Part shown: piece by piece, positions 32,033-37,198 of the stretch
Numbering within the stretch: the stretch's first letter is position 1
Layout of the letters: each line of letters opens with the position of its first letter
Assembly (NCBI RefSeq): GCF_014596525.1
Contig: NZ_MSJP01000054.1
Location: 1-37,198 of the forward strand
DNA length: 37,198 bases
Origin: Streptomyces sp. CBMA291
Lineage (GTDB): Bacteria > Actinomycetota > Actinomycetes > Streptomycetales > Streptomycetaceae
Direction of reading: 5' to 3'
Program-made: the position numbers and the translations under genes
The notes under the pieces: generated by a model
Databases searched by the model: none
Told to the model about the DNA's origin: nothing
The model's input: only the letters and a program-made list of their open reading frames with translations

Positions 32033-34279
32033 ATGTCCACTGCACCCTCGCGGCACCCGTCCCACCGGGCGGGGGCGGCCGTGCGTTTCCAGTTGCTCGG
32101 ACCACTGAGCATCACCGACGGGCGGGACGTCGCGGTCCTCCCGCCCTCCAAGCCGACGTCGCTGCTCGCCGCACTGCTCCTCCGGCCCGGTTCCATCGTC
32201 TCCGCCGAGCGGCTGCGCGGTGTCGTCTGGGGCGAGGAGCACCCCCCGACGGCCAAGACCGCGCTCCAGAGCTGCGTACTGCGGCTGCGCCGGCTCTTCG
32301 CCAAGTACGGCATCGAGAACCAGGCCATCGTCGCGGTGGCCGGCGGGTACCGCGTCGACGCCGACGCCGAGACCCTCGACCTGCTCCACTTCCGGCGGCT
32401 CGTCGAGCACGCGACCGCGTCCGACCCCGAGTCCGAGCTGTACACCCTGCGGACCGCGCTGGGCCTCTGGCAGGGCGCTCTCCTCGCGAACGTCCCCTCC
32501 GACCTGCTCCACCGCGACGAGGTGCCGCGCCTCTCGGAGGAACGGCTGAGGGTCCTGGAGCGCGTCTGCGACATCGAACTGGAGCACGATCGATGTCGGG
32601 AAGCACTCGTTGATCTTTGGGAGGTTACGCGCGTATACCCGGCCCACGAGCGGTTCGCCGAACAGCTCATGGTCGCCCTCTACCGGACCGGTCGGCAGAC
32701 CGAGGCGCTGGCCGAGTACCGCAGGATCAAGGAGCATCTGCGGGAGCGGCTCGGCGTCGACCCCCGGGCCGAACTCCAGCGCCTCGAACTGGCGATCCTG
32801 CGGGGCGAGGACCTCGGCCCGGTCGACACGGCACGCGGACCGCTGAGGCTCGGCGCGACGCGCGGACCGCTGGGCCAGGGGGCGGGGCACGGAACGCCGG
32901 GCCCCGGCGCGGCGCACGGGCCGCTGTCCCCCCATGGGGCGCGCGAGCCGCTGCCCCTCGGGACGGCCTCCGATGACGCGCCGAGCCCTTCGGCGTACTC
33001 CCCTGCGGCCTCCTCGCCGCACTCCCCGGCGGGTTCCGTCGCCCCTCCGGCGTATCCCTCGCCCGGCCCGGTGGCCTCGGCCGTGCCTCCGGGCGGTGTG
33101 TCCGTGTCCCCGCTCGGCCCGTCCGCCACGTCCGGCGCGCCCTCGGCGGGCGCGCGCCCGTCCGGCGTGTCGACCGGCGCCGGAGGGCGCGCGCCTTCCT
33201 CGGCAGCGGCCTCCACCTCCCCCCTCCCCACCGTCCCGCACTTCACCGGCCGTGCGGGGGAAGTCGGCGCCTTGGAGGCCCTGTTGACGGCCGACCGGCC
33301 CGCCGAGGGGTCCGAGCGGCTGCCGCTCGCCGTCCTGTCCGGCGCCCCCGGCATAGGCAAGACGGCGCTCGCGCTCCACGTGGCCCATCGGACGGCCCGT
33401 CATTTCCCGGGCGGCTGCGTCCTGGTGGCCCTGACCGAGCCGGACGGCACCCCGCGCCCGGCCGAGGAAGCCGCCGCCGAGCTGCGCCGCGCGCTGCCGC
33501 CGGGCTCCGAGGAACGCGGTCCGGTCCTGCTCGTCCTGGACGACGTCGTCCACCCCGACCAGGTCCGCCCGCTGCTGACCGCCCACCCGGACGGCGCCGC
33601 GCTCGTCACCAGCCGGATGGGGCTCACCGGGCTGGTCGCCACCCACGGCGGCACCGTGCACCGGCTCGGCGCCCTCGAACCCGAGCAGTCGCGGGCCCTG
33701 CTCACCGCCGTCCTCGGGCGGGAGCGGTTCGCCGCCGAGCCCGCCGCCGCGCACGCCCTCGCCGCCGCCTGCGGCCACCACCCGCTCGCCCTGCGCATCG
33801 CCGCCGCCAGGCTGCTCACCCGGCCCCGACTGCGCGTCGCCGACTACGCGAACTGGCTCCGGCGCGATCCCGTCGGACGGCTCAGCCTCGCCGACGACCC
33901 CCGGATGTCCGTGCCGCAACGCTTCGACGAGGCCCTGCGGCGTCTTCCCCCGGGGCTCGCGGAGGCCCATCTGCGCCTCGCCGCCTCCCCGTACGAACCG
34001 CTCACCGCCGCACGGAGCGCCGAGGCCCTCGGGCTGCCGGAGGAAGCGGCGGAGGAGGTCGTCGAGCGGCTCCTCGACGCCGGGTTCCTCGAAGAGGGCC
34101 AGCCCGGCGCCTTCTGGGCGCACGATCTGCTGCGGGCGCACGCGCGCCGGACAGCGGGCACCTCCGCCGGGCACGTACCGGCGCTGCTGCGACCGCCCCG
34201 GCACGGTGAACTCCCGCAGCGGGACGGCATCAGGGGGCGGCTCGCCGAGACGCCCCCGAGGCCGCCCGCGCTGCGCTGA
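32033..34279 (+). CDS. SARP/AfsR-type transcriptional activator with NB-ARC ATPase domain
   Basis: The 748-residue protein starts with a winged-helix DNA-binding domain (about 15-110; RFQLLGPLSITDGRDVAVLP, PPTAKTALQSCVLRLRRLF). A BTAD domain (about 115-262; RTALGLWQGALL, ALVDLWEVTRVYPAHERFAE) follows. A Pro/Ala/Ser-rich linker precedes an NB-ARC-like ATPase with P-loop GAPGIGKT (437-444) and VLDDVVHPDQV. There is no large TPR domain after it, so the C-terminal part is short for AfsR. It should activate a nearby pathway, most simply the downstream azoline-peptide genes. ATG 32033 has a weak site; GTG 32081 (VRFQLLGPL) with GGGGGCGG upstream is a serious alternative start. Confidence 0.85.
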   Translation: MSTAPSRHPSHRAGAAVRFQLLGPLSITDGRDVAVLPPSKPTSLLAALLLRPGSIVSAERLRGVVWGEEHPPTAKTALQSCVLRLRRLFAKYGIENQAIVAVAGGYRVDADAETLDLLHFRRLVEHATASDPESELYTLRTALGLWQGALLANVPSDLLHRDEVPRLSEERLRVLERVCDIELEHDRCREALVDLWEVTRVYPAHERFAEQLMVALYRTGRQTEALAEYRRIKEHLRERLGVDPRAELQRLELAILRGEDLGPVDTARGPLRLGATRGPLGQGAGHGTPGPGAAHGPLSPHGAREPLPLGTASDDAPSPSAYSPAASSPHSPAGSVAPPAYPSPGPVASAVPPGGVSVSPLGPSATSGAPSAGARPSGVSTGAGGRAPSSAAASTSPLPTVPHFTGRAGEVGALEALLTADRPAEGSERLPLAVLSGAPGIGKTALALHVAHRTARHFPGGCVLVALTEPDGTPRPAEEAAAELRRALPPGSEERGPVLLVLDDVVHPDQVRPLLTAHPDGAALVTSRMGLTGLVATHGGTVHRLGALEPEQSRALLTAVLGRERFAAEPAAAHALAAACGHHPLALRIAAARLLTRPRLRVADYANWLRRDPVGRLSLADDPRMSVPQRFDEALRRLPPGLAEAHLRLAASPYEPLTAARSAEALGLPEEAAEEVVERLLDAGFLEEGQPGAFWAHDLLRAHARRTAGTSAGHVPALLRPPRHGELPQRDGIRGRLAETPPRPPALR
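32610..32639 (+). promoter_or_regulatory. Promoter-like sequence inside the SARP gene
   Basis: TTGATC (32610-32615) and TATACC (32634-32639) are 18 bases apart, within a run of about 17 codons that use A/T third positions (GAT, CGA, TGT, GAA, GCA, GTT, GAT, CTT, GTT, GTA). The surroundings are almost always G/C in the third position. It looks like an internal promoter preserved within coding sequence, but chance cannot be excluded. Confidence 0.35.
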
Positions 34280-34504
34280 CGGACGGATCCTCCCGGACCC
34301 TTCCCGGACACCGGCCGGACCGACGACGGCCCGGACCGTCCCCTGTCAGACCCCGTCAGACCCCTGTCGGACCCCGCAGCGCCGGTCCCCCCGGCACCGC
34401 CCCCTCCGTACCCACCACACCCACCACACCCGCCCCGCCCGTCACTCGGGCCTCAGCTCGCCACCCCCCATCTCGCCACCCCCAACGAGAGGTGTGACGC
34501 ACGC

Positions 34505-36754
34505 ATGACCGCAACGCCGTACGCGGAGATCGCCGGAACCCGGCCCCGAGTCCGCCGCGATGTCCTGTTCACCCAGACGCCCGACGGGGTGATCTTCCAC
34601 AACGCCGACGGGGGGTTCCAGCTCACCGCGAAGTCCGGCTACCGCTTCGCCTCGCTCCTGGTGCCGTACCTCGACGGGACCCGGGCGGTCGAGGAGATCT
34701 GCCAGGGCTTCGGCGAGACCCAGAAAGCGATGGTGGGCGAGCTGGTCAAAGCACTCTACGCGCGGGGATTCGCCCGCCCGGTGCCCGCGCCGGTGGACGG
34801 CGCCGCCCCCGCGAACCCGCCGGAGGTCGCGGCCCGTTTCGCCCCGCAGATCGGCTATGTCGACCACTACGCCGATGACGCGGACGCCCGGTTCGCACGC
34901 TTCCGGGGGACCCGGGTCGCCGTGCTCGGCGCCGGTCCTACGGCCCGCTGGTGCGTGCTCTCCCTGATCCGCAACGGCTGCGCCGCGATCGGCGTCGAGC
35001 CGTCCTTCGCCGACGGCACCGGGGGCGTCACGCCCGAGGAGTTCACCGCCGTCCACGCGGAGGCTGCCGCCCTGACCGAGGAGGGCTGCCCGGTCTCGCT
35101 GTCCCTGCTCGAAGGGACGGAGCGGGACCGGGGGCAGGACGGCTGGGCCGCCTTCGAGGGATACGACGTGGTGGTGGCCGCCGCCGGGGACGGGGTTCCC
35201 GGGCAGGTCCTTCCGCTGCTGCGGGAGGGCGTGCCGGAGGGCCGGACGCTGCTTCCCGCGTGGACGTTCGGCGGACTGGCCGTGATCGGGCCTGCCATGG
35301 CCGCCGGCACGGCGTCCTGCTGGGCCTGCGCCGCCCTCCGGCTCGGCGCCTCCGCAGGGACGTCCGCGGGGGACGCCGCCGAACTGTGGAGCGGTCTCGC
35401 CCTCGGCACCGGCACCCCCGGCACCCGGCCCGCCGGTCCGCTCGCGGCCATGCTCGGCAACCAGCTCGGGTACGAGGTGTTCCGGCTGGTCACCGGGGCG
35501 CTGCCGGACGAGAGCCGGGACCGGGTGCTCGTCCAGTCCATGGCCACTCTCGACGTGGCGTCGGAGCCGCTGCTCGCCCACCCGCGCTGCCCGTTCTGTT
35601 CCTCCCCCGCCGAGCTTCCCGAGCCGGTCGACCTGGCCTCGGCCCCCGCGCGTCCGGCGTTCCTGCCGACGGTGGCCACCGCCCCCGACGACGACGCGGC
35701 GCAGGGCCCGCTCGCCGCGCTCGACCGGCGCTCTGCTCTGGTCCGCCCCTTCACCGGCGTCTTCACCGAGTACGCCGACGAGCCGTTGACGCAGACGCCC
35801 CTGAAGGTGGGCGCGGTCGTCCTCGGGCTCGGCGCGCGAGGCACCCGTACGGTCACCGCCTTCGACGTGCACCACACGGCGGGCGCCCGGCTCCGGGCAC
35901 TGAACGCGGCGGCGACGGTCTACGCCGAGCACGTGGTCCCGACCGCCGCCCTTCCCGAACAGCTCTACGCCCTCCCGGCGGTGGACCCGGACACGCTCAC
36001 CGTCGCGTCGGGAACAGGCGGTTCCGGTGGTCTCCTCGGCTGGAGCGCCGCCTCGTCCCTGATCACCAAGGAGGCCGTACGGGTCCCCTCGGGCGCCGTG
36101 CGTCCCTTCGGCCCGTACAACGCCGACCGGCGTTTCGAGCCCACCCGGGCCGGGGCCGGAGCCGGGGAGGACCTGCCGGAGGCGGCGGCGGCCGGGCTCC
36201 TCTCGGCGCTCTCCCACGAGGCGCTGCGCCGGGCCGTCGCGGGCGCCGGAGAGGTCGCCGTGCTCACGCCTGACGTCTTCGGCGAGGACCCGGAGACGAT
36301 CTTCCTGCTGCGGTCCGCCGTGCTGCTCGGCCTCCCGGTCGAACTGCTCGACCTCGGCGAACGGGAGCACTCCGGCGTCTCGGTCGTCCTGGCCAGGGCG
36401 ACCGGCGGCGAAGGCGCGGGCCGGTGGGCCGTCGGCGCCGCCCTGGACCTGGCGTCGGCCGCCGTCGACGCGGTACGGGACCTTCTCGGGGCGGCCCAGC
36501 TGACCGCGGAGGAGGACGGGGTCGCGGCCGACGGCGGGGATCCGCTGATACGCGACCTGGACGCCTCGCTGGTGCCGGTCACCGCCGCCGGGCCCGCGCG
36601 GGCCCCTGGCGAGCCGCTGGAGTGGAGCCACGTCCTGGAACGCCTCGCGGCCGCAGGGCGGGACGCCCTGGTCGTCCCCACCCACGCCGCCGACCTGCCG
36701 AGCGCGGGCATCCACACGGTCCGGGTCCTGCTCACCCGGGCGGGCGGCCGATGA
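34505..36754 (+). CDS. TOMM precursor leader-peptide-binding / cyclodehydratase protein
   Basis: The 749-residue protein starts with a RiPP recognition element-like winged helix (about 15-95; PRVRRDVLFTQTPDGVIFHN, AVEEICQGFGETQKAMVGEL). A ThiF-like domain (FRGTRVAVLGAGPTARWCVL) follows. Two CxxC pairs, C272-C275 (CWAC) and C362-C365 (CPFC), likely bind zinc. The C-terminal half (from about 395: PFTGVFTEYADEPL, TVTAFDVHH, RLRALNAAATVYAEHV) resembles YcaO/TOMM-associated domains. Such proteins bind the peptide precursor and help the YcaO enzyme form thiazolines or oxazolines. The ATG has AGAGGTG upstream. The stop overlaps the next start as ATGA. The exact TOMM subclass cannot be fixed. Confidence 0.8.
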   Translation: MTATPYAEIAGTRPRVRRDVLFTQTPDGVIFHNADGGFQLTAKSGYRFASLLVPYLDGTRAVEEICQGFGETQKAMVGELVKALYARGFARPVPAPVDGAAPANPPEVAARFAPQIGYVDHYADDADARFARFRGTRVAVLGAGPTARWCVLSLIRNGCAAIGVEPSFADGTGGVTPEEFTAVHAEAAALTEEGCPVSLSLLEGTERDRGQDGWAAFEGYDVVVAAAGDGVPGQVLPLLREGVPEGRTLLPAWTFGGLAVIGPAMAAGTASCWACAALRLGASAGTSAGDAAELWSGLALGTGTPGTRPAGPLAAMLGNQLGYEVFRLVTGALPDESRDRVLVQSMATLDVASEPLLAHPRCPFCSSPAELPEPVDLASAPARPAFLPTVATAPDDDAAQGPLAALDRRSALVRPFTGVFTEYADEPLTQTPLKVGAVVLGLGARGTRTVTAFDVHHTAGARLRALNAAATVYAEHVVPTAALPEQLYALPAVDPDTLTVASGTGGSGGLLGWSAASSLITKEAVRVPSGAVRPFGPYNADRRFEPTRAGAGAGEDLPEAAAAGLLSALSHEALRRAVAGAGEVAVLTPDVFGEDPETIFLLRSAVLLGLPVELLDLGEREHSGVSVVLARATGGEGAGRWAVGAALDLASAAVDAVRDLLGAAQLTAEEDGVAADGGDPLIRDLDASLVPVTAAGPARAPGEPLEWSHVLERLAAAGRDALVVPTHAADLPSAGIHTVRVLLTRAGGR

Positions 36755-37198
36755 GAACGGAACCGGCCGGGGCCGTGGCGCAGCCGGGTCCCTCGGCGGC
36801 CGTGGCATCCGGCTCCGCGCCCGCCGGCCATGACGCCGCCTTCCCGCTCTTCGCCACCGCGCTGCGGACGGCGCTGCGCGAGCTGGGGCCCGCCGGGGGC
36901 GGGGGGCCGCTGCCCGGTGTGACGGTCGGCGCCCTCGGGACGCGCGACGCGTACGCCGGGGCGGACCCGTCCTTCACCGCGCCGGGCGCTTCCGGCGGGG
37001 CGGACCCGTCCCTGACCACGCCGGGCGCGTCCGACGGCGCGAGCCCGTCCCTCACCGCGCCGGGCGCGTCCGACGGCGCGAGCCCGTCCCTCACCGCGCC
37101 GGGCGCGTCCGACGGGCGGCTTCCCGTGCACCTCTACGGACGTCAGGTGCTCGTCGGGCCCTGGCCGTCCGGCGGGGGCGGGCGCGGCTGCGCGACCT
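36751..37198 (+). CDS. Start of the next gene in the TOMM cluster (3' end beyond the window)
   Basis: ATG 36751 overlaps the preceding stop. The 149 visible residues include a leader RTEPAGAVAQPGPSAAVASG, an ATALRTALRELGPAGG segment, a 13-residue tandem repeat (about 70-121) and LPVHLYGRQVLVGPWPSGGG followed by RGCAT at the window edge. That last segment resembles the entry to a second TOMM zinc/leader-binding or YcaO-type protein. The remainder is not visible, so the product is undetermined. Confidence 0.6.
   Translation, partial: MRTEPAGAVAQPGPSAAVASGSAPAGHDAAFPLFATALRTALRELGPAGGGGPLPGVTVGALGTRDAYAGADPSFTAPGASGGADPSLTTPGASDGASPSLTAPGASDGASPSLTAPGASDGRLPVHLYGRQVLVGPWPSGGGGRGCAT
36958..37113 (+). 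repeat. 39-bp in-frame tandem repeat, four copies
   Basis: Four 13-codon units in register encode GADPSFTAPGASG, GADPSLTTPGASD and two identical copies of GASPSLTAPGASD. The two identical copies (37036-37074 and 37075-37113) indicate recent duplication, and copy number probably varies between strains. Confidence 0.9.

Noticed and set aside
31764..32108. Plus-strand frame (Ser-rich start, 114 codons) before the SARP gene, considered as a RiPP precursor
   Set aside because: It overlaps the SARP start, has only a weak ribosome site, and its C-terminal part is Pro/Arg-rich without the Cys/Ser/Thr-rich core expected of an azoline precursor.
36958..37113. 39-bp repeat considered as a CRISPR-like array
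   Set aside because: Units are adjacent with no spacers and stay in one reading frame, so this is a coding tandem repeat.

Overview
The window reads as chromosomal DNA from a Streptomyces-type actinomycete. It is very GC-rich with strong G/C preference in third codon positions. Many genes start with GTG behind purine-rich ribosome binding sites, and overlapping ATGA/GTGA start-stop junctions are common. The gene families (Spo0M, TerD, SARP/AfsR regulators, ABC-F proteins, an ECF sigma factor, DnaE2) fit that genus. No rRNA, tRNA, CRISPR array, transposase or phage gene was seen.

Layout. 1-426 (-): N-terminus of an error-prone DnaE2-type polymerase behind a LexA-box-like site. 709-2651 (+): a von Willebrand A protein and a crotonase. 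2696-3997 (-): an exported peptidoglycan-recognition amidase. 4780-8139 (+): a large secreted subtilisin. 8258-18020 (-): an exopolysaccharide locus. 18416-18940 (-): a small secreted protein. 19597-22325 (+): an ECF sigma factor overlapping an IclR-like regulator. 22853-26196 (+): two ABC-F proteins in tandem, the first behind a leader peptide and a terminator-like hairpin. 26265-31270 (mostly -): Spo0M, two very small proteins, a glycine-tailed hypothetical protein, a TerD protein and a DUF4389 membrane protein. 32033-37198 (+): a SARP/AfsR-type regulator, a TOMM (azoline RiPP) leader-binding/cyclodehydratase protein and the start of a following gene cut by the window edge.

The most interesting part is 8258-18020. 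In transcription order it encodes a secreted deacetylase-like protein with DD and HxxxH motifs, a PelF-type GT4 glycosyltransferase, a roughly 12-helix membrane protein, a LegB-like NDP-sugar 4,6-dehydratase, a sugar nucleotidyltransferase, an NAD-dependent sugar epimerase/reductase, a Spherulin-4/GH135-like protein and a GH114 lipoprotein. Spacing is tight from the glycosyltransferase onward. The set of enzyme types parallels the fungal galactosaminogalactan (GAG) cluster (Uge3, Agd3, Sph3, Ega3) but has a bacterial Pel glycosyltransferase as its polymerase candidate. It looks like a Pel/GAG-like, partly deacetylated amino-sugar exopolysaccharide system. No PelD-like c-di-GMP receptor was seen in the window.

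The right edge opens a linear azol(in)e-containing peptide cluster whose precursor gene and remaining enzymes probably lie beyond position 37198. All functions come from motifs and family knowledge read by eye; no database search was run.
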